Shown: piece after piece, positions 48,500-60,304 of the stretch
How the letters are laid out: every line of letters starts with the position of its first letter
How positions within the stretch are numbered: the first letter of the stretch is position 1
NCBI GenBank assembly: GCA_905183005.1
Contig: CAJJDO010000004.1
Coordinates: forward strand, 724,870-788,869
From: Paramecium pentaurelia
Taxonomy: Eukaryota > Ciliophora > Oligohymenophorea > Peniculida > Parameciidae
DNA length: 64,000 nucleotides
Direction: 5' to 3'
Position numbers and translations under genes: made by a program
Notes under the pieces: generated by a model
The model's input: only the letters and a program-made list of their open reading frames with translations
Told to the model about the DNA's origin: nothing
Databases searched by the model: none

Positions 48500-50841
48500 A
48501 TGAATAAAGAATAGAACTCAGTAAATTCATCTGCAGATAGTATAGAAATGACATAATTTGGGGATTAGTAGATGAAACATATAAATAATGGTACTCAATT
48601 GCAATCAGCTAAATCAAAAGCTATGACGATATCATTAATAAGTATTCATTCTGCATAAATTACTAAAAGGAAACAAAAAGCAAGTTGAGGATATTTATGA
48701 ATATTATAAGAGTAATGAAATATAACCTGAAGAAAAATTGAAATTGCTTTAAAAAGTATATAATGATGATGTAGATGAACATAGTGCAGATTCTAAAGAA
48801 ATCAAAAAGGCAGAAATTGTTTTACCTGGATTTTATAGAAAGTGTATGAGACATTATAATATTTTATAGTTCATGAAGCAATTCCAATTTTCTATCCAAA
48901 CACTCCAGGTCTATTATTTTGGAAAGGTTGGGTAGGATTAATAATTTTATTCTTTTTTTATGAAATTCCAATCTATATTTCATTTGACAAAGATGTTTGG
49001 GAAGTAAAATTTGTATTAAATATGAGTTTGTACCTGAATGGACAATTATTCTAATTGCTGTCTTAGCTTTATTGACTTTTTCATTTGATATGTGTTTAGA
49101 ATTTCATATGGCTTATTATTCTCATGGAAATCTAGTTGTAGATAGAGCCAAAATTGCTCATAGATATTTGTAATCAAGATTTTTATTTGATTTGATTGCA
49201 ACCTTAGCATTATTAATAAGATCAATTATTTCGACATATAGTGAGAGATGGTTATATCTCTTTTTCTATTTAAAATATCCATCATTAGAGAGAATATCCT
49301 TTTAATTTGGTGAAATTGTCATGCTTCATCGTAGAGTACGTACAATATTTTAAATCGGAAAAGTATTAGCAGTTTTATAATTTGTTTTTATTGTTTATGC
49401 ATGTATTTGGTATTTGGCATGTTTATATGCAACTAATAAAGGATACAATTCTTGGTTGACTCATGAAGGCAATTTTGGAGCTATTAGCGAACTGACTTAA
49501 ATTTAAAAATTCTTCTATTCCTATTATTTCAGTGTAGGTACAACTACAACAACAATGGGATATGGAGATATGCAACCACTCAATACTTTTGAAGTGTTGG
49601 TTGGTATGGGAGGCATATTATTTGCAGTTCTTATATTTGCTGTGATGGTCAATATCATATTTAAAATATTAGAAGAATATGCTATATATGATATCAAACG
49701 CTATTAATAACGTTTGATTATTAATAGATATATGATGGTAAAGGATGTTCCATAATAATTAAGAGAACGTGTTAGGTAATATTTGAATGAACATTGGTAT
49801 TAAGAGGGAAATAGGGATACTCAAGGAGAATAAGAAATAATAGGGTAATTGGCTCCAGAATTGAAAGCAGAATTACAATTAGCTAGTTGTGGAAAAATTC
49901 TATTATAAATACCATTATTTTGTACAAATTTTTCAAGAGGATTTTTAAGAGAACTTTCATCAAGTATTTAAGAAATGAATTATGCAGAATATGAAATGAT
50001 ATTTTTAGGAGAGGACTCTTAATTTTTAGATGATTAATCAATATATTTTATTAATGTAGGATAGATTGCCATATTTCCAAATAATTTTAATAAATAATTA
50101 TTATTAAAGAAATTAGGAAAAGGAGATTATTTTGGAGAATTTACATTTCTTACTGGATTTGAGAGAAAAGCTTCTGCCTAGGCTTTATAATATAGTTAAT
50201 TATACAAAATTAGAAGAGAAGATTTCTTAAGCACCTTAGCAAAATTTAATGAAGATTATGAAAAATATTGGATGATTAAAGATAAAATAGAATTCTAAAA
50301 GGATTTTTCTGCAATTGGATAATGTTATACATGCTAATCCACATCCCATTATAGTACTGAATGTGAAGTGACTCATTTAGTAGTGGATGTTAATAAGTTA
50401 ATTGTTTTTAATTAAGATAAATAGGATAGACTGAAATTTAAAAGGTAAGAGAAGAAAAAGTGGTAGACTTTTGTTAGAATTGAATGCTTTAAAAGAGAAT
50501 AAGTAGATAATATATAGACAGGTGTTAAGTATGATATTGAATAGAAATTGAAAGAAGTGGAATAAGGATAGGAACATTTAGATGATGATGAATTTAAGAA
50601 ATTTTAGAACATTTTAAAGACTAATTTTGATAAATATACTAATTAATATGAGGTTAAAGAAGGTTTATAAGGAATGGATTAGGCATTTTAATTTACAAAT
50701 TATTTCATAGAAAACAATTATGCAAATCAATCTGAATTTATAAATACTCAAGTTTAGATGAAATAGCCAACTCGTTTATCAATGACTCGTAGTAAATAGG
50801 TTTCATAATAAAGGAGTAGATAATCATCTGTATAATAGTGA
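48500..50841 (+). CDS. Voltage/cyclic-nucleotide-type K+ channel
   Basis: Introns of 28, 26 and 23 nt near the 5' end give 754 aa. A polar N-terminus (about 110 residues) leads to a six-segment membrane core. The pore reads FSVGTTTTMGYGDMQPLNTF with the GYGD selectivity filter at about residue 328, then S6 (GILFAVLIFAVMVNIIFKIL). A C-linker and a cyclic nucleotide-binding-like fold follow (IFINVGQIAIFPNN is close to this region; YFGEFTFLTGFERKASA is the phosphate cassette position). The cassette lacks the canonical Arg-Ala arrangement, so cNMP binding is uncertain. Plan matches EAG/CNG channels, expanded in Paramecium. Confidence 0.92.
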
Positions 50842-50972
50842 TATTATTGTAATTTAATTTTATATTTAATATTATAAAATAATTTGTAAATCTGTATTTA
50901 AATGTATTATTATAATGAATTATATTATCATAAATAGATAATTAATATAGAGAATAATTTTAGGTTTAAAAA

Positions 50973-51560
50973 CAAAATGGATCTAATTCATTAATTAATC
51001 CAGAATAGAGAGATGAACAAGAATAGAAATCTAATATTTCAATATAATTCAAAGATTTAAGGGAAATATAAATGAAAAATAAAGTTTTGATTATTAGAGT
51101 TTTGAAGTTTGAAAAATAATTAAATAACAAAATGGCAAGGAATTTAGTAGCATTTTATCTTATAGATTATAATAATAATTTTAGAATTTATCAGATAGAT
51201 TTTAGAAATGATAATAATAGTAAATTAAATGATTAATTAACTAATTAAGTACTATTATAATATGATAATTATTATATTAATATTTCACTTAAGAAATTGT
51301 GAGTATTTTAAACAGAGATAATAATAAATTCATATATATTTCAAGTTAATATGTTAGATTAGCAAAATTACTTAAATTACTTAATTTATTAATTAAATGG
51401 CTCCTTAATTTAATTCTAAATAATTTTTCAAATTAAAAAAAACACTCTAATATAGCTTAATATTTTCTTATATTAAGTAATGCGCATCCAAGACTTTAAT
51501 GATTTAACAATTGATACTAACTCTTAATGATTTTAAAGAAGATAATTAAGAAAAATAGAG
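50973..51560 (+). pseudogene. Relic of an RPA1-like ssDNA-binding protein
   Basis: A frame from 50973 to TGA 51302 has the character of an RPA1 OB fold: FKDLREIQMKNKVLIIRVLK, then ARNLVAFYLIDYNNNFRIYQ and NDQLTNQVLLQYDNYYI. Downstream the similarity seems to continue in other frames (EIVSILNRDNNKFIYISSQY) and finishes near IQDFNDLTIDTN, with TGAs between that no intron removes. No sensible start ATG is visible. I read it as a decayed gene fragment; homology is by eye and not strong. Confidence 0.35.
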
Positions 51561-51813
51561 TTGTAATAAATTAATCATACTCAATTTAACTTAATTATAA
51601 TTGAATATATTAATTGGCATCTAATCAAATTCAAACATGTATTTATATCAGATCAACTTTAAATAAATGTGATATATGAAATTTAACTATGATCATACAC
51701 AATATTTTGAAAGATAATTATTTATAAAAGAAAAATGCATTTATGATAAAGTTAATTAAAATTGTTTAATAGATATATTAAATTTAATTGTGAACCAAAA
51801 AGACTTAAATTAA

Positions 51814-52806
51814 TCAATGTTTCTCAAATACATGATGAAGCAAATCTTAAACCAACAATATAATAATTGATTAAGGAGCAACTCTTGCAAAGTAAACTGG
51901 TAATCCAACCCATAATCCTGTAATTTTCTCTCTTTGAATAGTCTTTAAAAAACAATCAGCAACTCCTGAATAAGGATATTTTCCATTTGTTTAAAGTTTC
52001 ATTTTCTAAAGTTTAGTTTTCATATTATCAAATGGTAATGATAAAACAGATGTTACCACACCAGCCCCAACTGAAGCCCTAATTTATTAAATATATTATA
52101 CATGATTCTATCAGACATTGTTTCCTTCTTTCTTAAAAATATCTTCATGCACCATTATTTGATCTCGTCATAGGTAGTCAATTAACCAACTGTTATTGCA
52201 ATTGCTCTTAATACTGTAGGAGTTGATCCTCTCCATAATGTTGGTACTCCTTCCTCCTTAATTATCCTGTATAAAGCATCAAAAGCATTTTTATAATTCC
52301 TACGTTCTGCAATTGGCAAAGTTGCATCTGCCTAAAATCTTACTAAACAAATATCTGTAGGGTTCCCAATTAATGCTCCACATAAACCAGAAAAAGAAGA
52401 TGCACCAACCTTTTCAAAGAAACTTAGATCCCCTAATGAGTTTATTAAACAATTCTTACTTTTTTAGTTGATCTTAACTTAATCTGCAATCACCTTGTAT
52501 ATTCCAAGTCTGGCTGTGGCATAAGTTAATTGTCTCAACATTGCAGATCCCATTCTACAAATTACATAACATTTTTAAATACCCTTGATAAAACCCTTTC
52601 AATCCCTCAACTTTATACATCTCTTTTGCCACTTCTATTGGAGAAATCTTTGTTGAACCATGACTTATTCCTTTGTTTTCTCCATATATCTAGAGTCTAA
52701 CTTTCCATGTATCCAAAGGCATAATAACTGCTACAGCTGTACATCCTGAGATTCCACCGAAAAGAAATGGCTTTATGTAAGATGCTTTATTATTCTAATT
52801 AGACAT
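51814..52806 (-). CDS. Mitochondrial carrier, oxoglutarate/malate type
   Basis: Introns of 28, 27 and 23 nt give 304 aa with the three-repeat carrier plan. Signature segments: MPLDTWKVRLQIYG, NPTDICLVRFQADATLPIAE and LPFDNMKTKLQKMKL (Px[DE]xx[KR]). The second repeat RRNYKNAFDALYRIIKEEGV with LWRGSTPTVLRA strongly resembles SLC25A11, the 2-oxoglutarate/malate carrier; uncoupling-protein or dicarboxylate subtypes are possible. It exchanges organic acids across the inner mitochondrial membrane. Six hydrophobic helices are evident. Confidence 0.93.
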
Positions 52807-53128
52807 ATAAATATTAATTCTGGCATTTATTATATTATTTGTGACCTTTTAGTATTCAATTAATGAATCTTTAGAAAATTATATAATCATTGTTTTAAGA
52901 TCATAAATGATTCTTTTTTTTAATTATATACAATATTTTAATCATTAATTGTAAGCAGTAGATTATATATCATTAATAGTCTAACCCTTTAATTTATTAG
53001 TTTGATAAAGCTAATTATTATTTAATATAAGATTAAATGAGAATGGGATTTCAAAAATAACATAATGAAAATTCACATAAAGTTATAATACTTTTAAAAT
53101 ATAATTTTGGATAACATTTTTAGGATAA
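52807..53128. other. Intergenic region upstream of the carrier
   Basis: About 320 AT-rich bases between two minus-strand genes; no coding signal on either strand after discounting the antisense frame starting at 53037. Confidence 0.5.
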
Positions 53129-55264
53129 TCACTATGATGGATAGTTGAATTATTAATTAGCCTATTAAACAAATCCTTTTAAAAATCCTTATTGTGCTAA
53201 TCCCTAACCAAAAGTTTTGGTAGCCACACCAGTTTATGGGGCCTGCTATTGCTAATATTAATAATTCTATTAAGGTGGATATTATTAAGGAGGATATATC
53301 TATTATTGAGGATATTAAGATTATTATGGAATATATTATTAAGGTGGTATAAACTATTGAGGTTATTATGGATATTATTATTATTAGTATTATTAATAAA
53401 TTTATTATTAAGAAATATATTATTAACTTTCTTAATCAGTTTAAAAATTCTAATTTTGAGGAAATACATTAAATTAGGGATTTTATGGAATTCCAATATT
53501 CTATTAAGAAACATTATTGATTGGAATTTGATATTAATTTGCTTGAATATCTAATATTAATATTAAATTCTTACTCTTAGGTGGTTTAGGTGGTATACTC
53601 ATTAATTCCATATACTCTACTAATTAATCAGGTAATTCAGCCAAGACTTCCTTAGACAAAAGGGCAGGATCATTTTTAAATTCATTAAAAGGAACAAATT
53701 AAACTAAATCTCTAATTGCTTTATTTCCCTTACTATCAACCATACTTTTGTCATCATTATCTAAGATTGACATATTCTTAAAATTTGCATCTCCAATACC
53801 AATTATAATGACTGATAATGGTAAATATGAGGAAGCAATTATATCATCAATAGATGCTTACATATCATTTGTTTGTCCATCTGTTAAGATCATCAGAATC
53901 AAATAATTTTCACTACCTTAGTTTTTACATTGTTAAGCCATATCCATTGCATTTTTTAAGATTGGATGTAAATAAGTTGGACCATCAAAAGACAAATGAT
54001 GCAATGAATTTCTATAACATTAAACTATTCCATCTAAACCATATACTCTTAATAAAATAAATTATAAAATTTTACTCTGGATCTTCTGGGTTATCATTTA
54101 ATGGAAATAAATGAAGAGTTTGATTTGTATTAATCAAATTCATTCTTGGTTTGCATCCAAAACCATAAACTGGAACCTTTTTATCATGATCATAATTTAT
54201 TAGAATTTCAACAACACTAATAATTGCTTATAAATATTGACTAGGAGCACCATTTAAAGTCATATAATGAAGAGACTTTGGATCATTTGGATTACCATTT
54301 GATGCTGTAAAATCAATAGCAACTATTAAATTTAATTATTATCCTCCAGCACAATAATCTAAAAATGTATAACGAGTTTTTAATTAAAATTTATTGAATT
54401 ATAGAACACCTGATGATTCATTCTTTTTCATTTTGTTTTTAAACTCCTTTTTTAATATTTTATTTTATGCACTATGCTCTTTTAATTCTTCTACACAAAA
54501 AGTTGTTTCCCCTAAATAAATATGCTTACCAGAACTTCTATAATCCCATAATTCAACTTTAATAGGCATTTGATAATCTCCATTACATAATTTTTAAGCT
54601 TTGCAACTAATTTATTTCCATAATGGAGAAGTTGTGTCCTTTGCAAACTCTGTTTCATAAACTAAAACAGGATTATTGTCATCTTTTCTTAATCTATAAA
54701 ATCTTAAAAATGGACATGTTCCATGCCAAAACCAAAATCTAGTTTCAGGTATGCTATGGCCAGATAAAGTAAGTAAAAGCTCATCATTACATTATTTAAC
54801 TTAATCTGCTTTAACAATTATCTTGCCGCTTTTCTTTCCAGAAATATTAACTAAATCACCCATAAAAATTTGATCCTTTGAACCAGCTATTTCAGCAACA
54901 GTAGTTTCTGCAATACCGATAATCTATAATATTTAGAAATATTATACTTTTGATTAAGTTGGACTAATGTAATGATGAACTTCCATTTTTAAATGTTGCT
55001 AAACTTCAAAATGATATTCCAATTAGATTGAAGTAGCAAAATTTGGATTTAAATTATTCCAAATCAATTCTGTTTATCCAATTTTTGTCCCTATATGAGA
55101 TTAATAGAATCCTTACAATAATTGTTGTTTTTTTGATACATAATTACATAAGGGTCACTAACAGAAACTGTGTCTAAATCATCTAATTATCTGCAACTTA
55201 TAAAAAGCTCAAGTTTCTGAATTGCCTCAGAAAACTAGCTTTGCTCAATTTGACTATTATACAT
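53129..55264 (-). CDS. Copine with Pro/Gln-rich C-terminal tail
   Basis: Introns of 26, 28 and (in phase) 24 nt give 685 aa. Two N-terminal C2 domains (first: LELFISCRQLDDLDTVSVSD then PYVIMY; second near residue 150-280) are followed by the copine/vWA domain: NLIVAIDFTASNGNPNDPKS, VPVYGFGCKPRMNLINTN, LILMILTDGQTNDM and SVIIIGIGDANFKNMSILDN, RDLVQFVPFNEF. Copines bind membranes in a Ca2+-dependent manner. The last 110 residues are a Pro/Gln/Tyr-rich repeat region (IYPPQQYPPQQNYQYQQ). ORFs predicted on the plus strand at 53.2-53.6 kb are its antisense shadow. Confidence 0.93.
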
Positions 55265-55936
55265 AATTAATATTATTTGAAGATTGTATAATCAAATTAA
55301 TTATTTCTTAATGAAAGCATATAGAATTTTATTCGAAAATCAAGACTAAAAAATACTTAAATTCAATTTTTTTAGTTTTAATCCTTGTTAAATTAAGCCC
55401 TTTCTTCATTTCTTTGAAATCTTATTTATAATTAATGATTATTTTATATTAAGAGCTCATTATGCATCAAGATCTGGGTCAATTTTGCAAATAAATTTAG
55501 CCATCTATTTGATCTTAGTCCTATAGTTGATAATTCAATATAACAAGTTGGTTAGCTTATAGGGTCAAATTTCATACTAAATTACATTCACTTGTGTCGA
55601 AAAAAGATCTGGATATTTTCTTATAAGGTTAAGAGGGCTACAATTTCAATATGTAATCTTTCCTACTTAAGAATCTCTGATCTTTCACAATGAATAAAGT
55701 TTAAATTTTCATTTTTGTGTTACCAATTAACTAAAAAATTTTAATTCGTTTCCATGCCTCTTTTGTTGTTGAAAGTTGAAAACTTCATATGTATTTTAAA
55801 AGATATTAAATAATGGATTTTTGTCTTTTAGTATTTCATAAAGGATTAATATCAAAATAGCTGTATCTACATAGATTAATTATTTCCATATTTTTAAATT
55901 CTTATTATCATTAAAAATAAAAGTAATAAATAATAA
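55265..55936 (-). pseudogene. Possible decayed gene fragment
   Basis: Minus-strand pieces look protein-like (ILKDKNPLFNIFQNTYEVF; MAKFICKIDPDLDA before TGA at about 55456) but lie in different frames separated by TGAs, and no intron set I tried joins them. No family recognised. This may be a relic, or an intergenic stretch with chance frames. Confidence 0.25.
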
Positions 55937-57387
55937 TCATTAAATAAGTTAACTAAAGGAAACTTTTAAGTTTTTGTCTATGAAACACTACTCTGCATAT
56001 TTCAAAAGTTCTTTTTTAGAATGCTCATGAATTCTCTTATAATCCTTTTCGTGTGTCAATTAAATAACATCATTGTTTTTTGGTTTCATACACTTTATTT
56101 TTTAAATTATTTCCATACTACTTCTAATTTTGTCGTTTACTCTCTCAGTCACTGCTTAATCTAGGGTAAGTTTTCTTTTATCCACTTTTTCAACTGGAGG
56201 TTTAGGTTAGAATTTATATTCTGGATTTTATTATTTTTAAATAGCCAATTTAATCCAAGTAATCATTTAAGTAGATTTAATTCTGTCTTTTCTTGATTTA
56301 GGTTTAGCAACTTTATATGATGTATCAATAGGAATAGGTATCTCAAAAAAAAAATGATGATTTTGTAACACTTTATTTAGTATCTCTTCAACACTTTGAG
56401 GATACATTCTGTCAATAGTTACACATTCTAATTTTTGCTAACTGAGATATCTATTTTAAGAATCTCTCTACTCTTTAATTGATCGCACAACAAAAGGAAA
56501 GTCAACAATTTTTGATAATATATTCTGATCAATAGAAATCTACTATGGAGGATAATTTTTGATTAATTGTTGAATCCCTTTTCTACTAATAGTCAATATT
56601 GAATCACTTCTTTGATTACCTGTCATACTCATTTCATGTAAGTGTTTTGCAAGATGAAGTTCACGGTTGAAAAAACATAATTTTCCCAATTCTTCATAAC
56701 ATCTCAATTCTTCATCTTAATTTTGCATGAACCATGCAAATTCTATTGACTCTACTCAAATAAAAAAATTACTTTTTTAATAAATATCTTTCCAATTTCA
56801 TATTTTTATAATTATTTGCATATGATTCCTAAATGTAGTAAAACCCATTATATAGTTTCAAAATCTCTTGCAAATTCACTTAAAAATATGGTATTTTTTG
56901 CGTAAATTATTGATTTTCCATACTCTCTAAAATGCAACAATGTTAATGATGCAACTCTAAATATTCTAATCAACAAACACAAATTATCTTAATCAACAGT
57001 TAGAATCATCATATTTATTAATATTGTTAGAGCTTTTTGGCAATCATCATTCTTTATAGCATCAAAATATTGCTACTAAAATTAGCTTACAGGGCTATGA
57101 GTTCTTATTGTTAAAGGGGTTAAATCAGATTTTTTAGTATGAAGAGACAATCTTGACTAACTGTGATTATTCATTCTTCTACGAGTCAGAGGTTTTATTG
57201 ATTAAGGAGATGTATTTCTCGCAGATGAAAGAAGACTCTCCTAACTAATCGACGGAAGCATTATTGGATATAAGTTAACTATTGAGTTACTTTGATGATG
57301 TCCTTCTCTTTAGGTCTCTTACTAATCTACATTCTAGATTATTTAATTCAACACTGAGAAATGAGAGGATCTGTATCTGTGTCTCAT
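55937..57387 (-). CDS. Helical-repeat (TPR-like) protein
   Basis: One 23-nt intron gives 475 aa from ATG 57387. The head is Arg/Ser-rich (RRRMNNHSQSRLSLH). Residues about 100-290 are helical hairpins (YFDAIKNDDCQKALTILINM; CYEELGKLCFFNRELHLAKH; MSMTGNQRSDSILTI) resembling TPR units. The last 150 residues are basic with Pro-rich KFQPKPPVEKVDKRK. No catalytic motif; likely a scaffold. A shorter start at 57261 is in frame. Confidence 0.8.
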
Positions 57388-58176
57388 TTATAAATTTTTA
57401 TTAATCTCTTTTTCGCTAATCAATTTTTGAACTTATATACACACACCAATGTTAATTATTTAAGCCTAATAAATCAAAATTTTAGTTCTCTCTAAATTTA
57501 GTTCAAAAATCTTAAAGAATTTCAATTTATTCAGATAATAAAAATGATTCTATATTGTTTGCTTATAAAATACTAATTATGATAATAAGTGAAAATCTTC
57601 AAATATTATTTGAATTGAGATTTTTCAATTGAAACGATAAAAATTATAGATAACAACCTAATAATCTAGTATGATTGAGATATTGCAATATTTTCTTTTG
57701 CTATAAATTAAAATCATAAAAGAACTACTTTATTCAATAATCAATAATCTTGATATATCATCAAAGACTTTTAGATTAGATTTATACTCACATATCATTT
57801 ATAATTTGAGTGATAATACCAAACGATTGTTTTATTATTATAATCATAATAATCCAATATGTCACAATTCTGTAAAATATGGAGTTTGGATAAACCTATT
57901 CTTTCAACTCATTATTATCTTTTAAAAGAATATATGACAGTTTCCAGGAATAGAAGAGACAATAAATTGTTAAACTTTTTAAAATGAATTCATTTTATTT
58001 CCTACAAGGATAGACTAATTAATTTCATTATCAATTAAAATAATCCTTCTCTAATATTTAAATTATAAAATTATTTAGATTTAATATTTAAATTCAATGA
58101 GTGTCAATATATAATAGGAAATATTAAATAAGAAACATTCATTTTATCAATTTTCTATCAATTTGAGACTTAAAAT
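57388..58176. other. AT-rich region without clear genes
   Basis: Upstream of the helical-repeat gene. A frame from ATG 57859 (MSQFCKIWSLDKPILSTHYY) ends after 42 codons, and an adjacent frame continues in protein-like style, suggesting a small decayed gene. Part lies in the duplicated contig end. Confidence 0.4.
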
Positions 58177-59069
58177 ATGAATAATATTGAGGATTACCTT
58201 ATAAATTTACTCTAAATTATAATACAATACTGTTTATACCTTATGAGTATTAAAATAACTGAAATTGAATTTATCAATATTAATTGTAAGATATTTTGGA
58301 AATTCAAAAATAAACTCTCAAAAAATAATTCATTTTACTGTGTATTGAAAATTAATCGTCTATATACCACTAATTAAAAGGGTTTATTAAAAATAATAAA
58401 AGAAGGAGAAAATATTTCTAAATTCTTAAATTCATCTCAGAAAAACATAACAAGATCATATAATCTTGTTCAAATTTAATAAAGATATTAATTGAAATGA
58501 AGGAATAAGAGGACCTAATCATTTACTAAAAACATTACGATAATAAAAATTGTTTGAGACCTATTCTTAAATATCATTAATATGAAAAATTAAACAAAAA
58601 AGTGTTTATTAATATATACATTTTTCTGCTGATCTAGACAGGCCTACATAAAATTTAAGTAGGGTCTACAAAATGCCATTTCGTGCTTGAATATTAAAAA
58701 TACGATCAAAAAGTATTTTAGCAAATCTAAATCAAAAGAAGGCTAATTTAAAAATTTGTGTAGATTAAATTCTTTGAATATATTTATAAATTTTCTCTAA
58801 TCATATCCATTGACTGAAAATGAAGCGTCCTAAAATAACAAAATTTTAATTGATAATATATTTTTATAACACTATCAAATAGAATAAATATCTTAAAATT
58901 TATATGGTTTGTGATGGTATTCTTTATTGTTTTATTTTAGTTTTACAATTAGTTTAAATATTAAATTGATTATCTAAACTATTTAATTGATTGAGTAAAA
59001 ATTGAGTTAGAATCTTAAATAATGCTAATGTAGGAGATTAAAAATAGCAACAATAAAAATAGGTAAATA
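57905..59069. repeat. Contig-end overlap, copy 1 (1165 bp)
   Basis: Identical to 59140-60304 at a constant offset of 1235, with a single N at 59139 between the contigs. The identity ends exactly at the TA dinucleotide 59068-59069, after which the two contigs differ. Confidence 0.93.
58177..58500 (+). CDS. Small hypothetical ORF
   Basis: A 107-codon open frame beginning MNNIEDYLINLLQIIIQYCL. It is Ile/Asn/Lys-rich with a hydrophobic start. It may be the last exon of the decayed gene upstream. It is repeated at 59412-59735 because of the contig overlap. Weak evidence. Confidence 0.3.
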
Positions 59070-59138
59070 CATTAGCATTTTTAAGTAAATTTGTATTTTT
59101 ACTTACAATATTAACAAAGATATAGTAATGTACTTATT
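59068..59138. mobile_element. Candidate partial internal eliminated sequence (IES)
   Basis: From the TA at 59068-59069, contig 1 continues TACATTAGCATTTTTAAG, while the otherwise identical contig 2 (TA at 60303-60304) continues TAGAAGTTAAAATTTC. Paramecium IESs are bounded by TA repeats with end consensus TAYAGYNR; TACATTAG fits at 7 of 8 positions. The contig stops about 70 bases in, so the right end is not seen. The alternative explanation is a chimeric contig tip. Confidence 0.55.
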
Positions 59139-59139
59139 N

Positions 59140-60304
59140 CAACTCATTATTATCTTTTAAAAGAATATATGACAGTTTCCAGGAATAGAAGAGACAATAA
59201 ATTGTTAAACTTTTTAAAATGAATTCATTTTATTTCCTACAAGGATAGACTAATTAATTTCATTATCAATTAAAATAATCCTTCTCTAATATTTAAATTA
59301 TAAAATTATTTAGATTTAATATTTAAATTCAATGAGTGTCAATATATAATAGGAAATATTAAATAAGAAACATTCATTTTATCAATTTTCTATCAATTTG
59401 AGACTTAAAATATGAATAATATTGAGGATTACCTTATAAATTTACTCTAAATTATAATACAATACTGTTTATACCTTATGAGTATTAAAATAACTGAAAT
59501 TGAATTTATCAATATTAATTGTAAGATATTTTGGAAATTCAAAAATAAACTCTCAAAAAATAATTCATTTTACTGTGTATTGAAAATTAATCGTCTATAT
59601 ACCACTAATTAAAAGGGTTTATTAAAAATAATAAAAGAAGGAGAAAATATTTCTAAATTCTTAAATTCATCTCAGAAAAACATAACAAGATCATATAATC
59701 TTGTTCAAATTTAATAAAGATATTAATTGAAATGAAGGAATAAGAGGACCTAATCATTTACTAAAAACATTACGATAATAAAAATTGTTTGAGACCTATT
59801 CTTAAATATCATTAATATGAAAAATTAAACAAAAAAGTGTTTATTAATATATACATTTTTCTGCTGATCTAGACAGGCCTACATAAAATTTAAGTAGGGT
59901 CTACAAAATGCCATTTCGTGCTTGAATATTAAAAATACGATCAAAAAGTATTTTAGCAAATCTAAATCAAAAGAAGGCTAATTTAAAAATTTGTGTAGAT
60001 TAAATTCTTTGAATATATTTATAAATTTTCTCTAATCATATCCATTGACTGAAAATGAAGCGTCCTAAAATAACAAAATTTTAATTGATAATATATTTTT
60101 ATAACACTATCAAATAGAATAAATATCTTAAAATTTATATGGTTTGTGATGGTATTCTTTATTGTTTTATTTTAGTTTTACAATTAGTTTAAATATTAAA
60201 TTGATTATCTAAACTATTTAATTGATTGAGTAAAAATTGAGTTAGAATCTTAAATAATGCTAATGTAGGAGATTAAAAATAGCAACAATAAAAATAGGTA
60301 AATA
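59140..60304. repeat. Contig-end overlap, copy 2 (1165 bp)
   Basis: Second copy of the segment described at 57905-59069; contains a second copy of the small ORF (59412-59735). Confidence 0.93.

Noticed and set aside
53037..53450. Plus-strand Gly/Tyr/Gln-rich ORF with two internal TGAs
   Set aside because: It is the complement of the copine Pro/Gln-rich tail, which has domain support and consistent intron phases.
57859..58500. A new selfish element or nuclease-like gene in the gene-poor region
   Set aside because: Only short Ile/Asn-rich frames with no motif; too little to support a claim.
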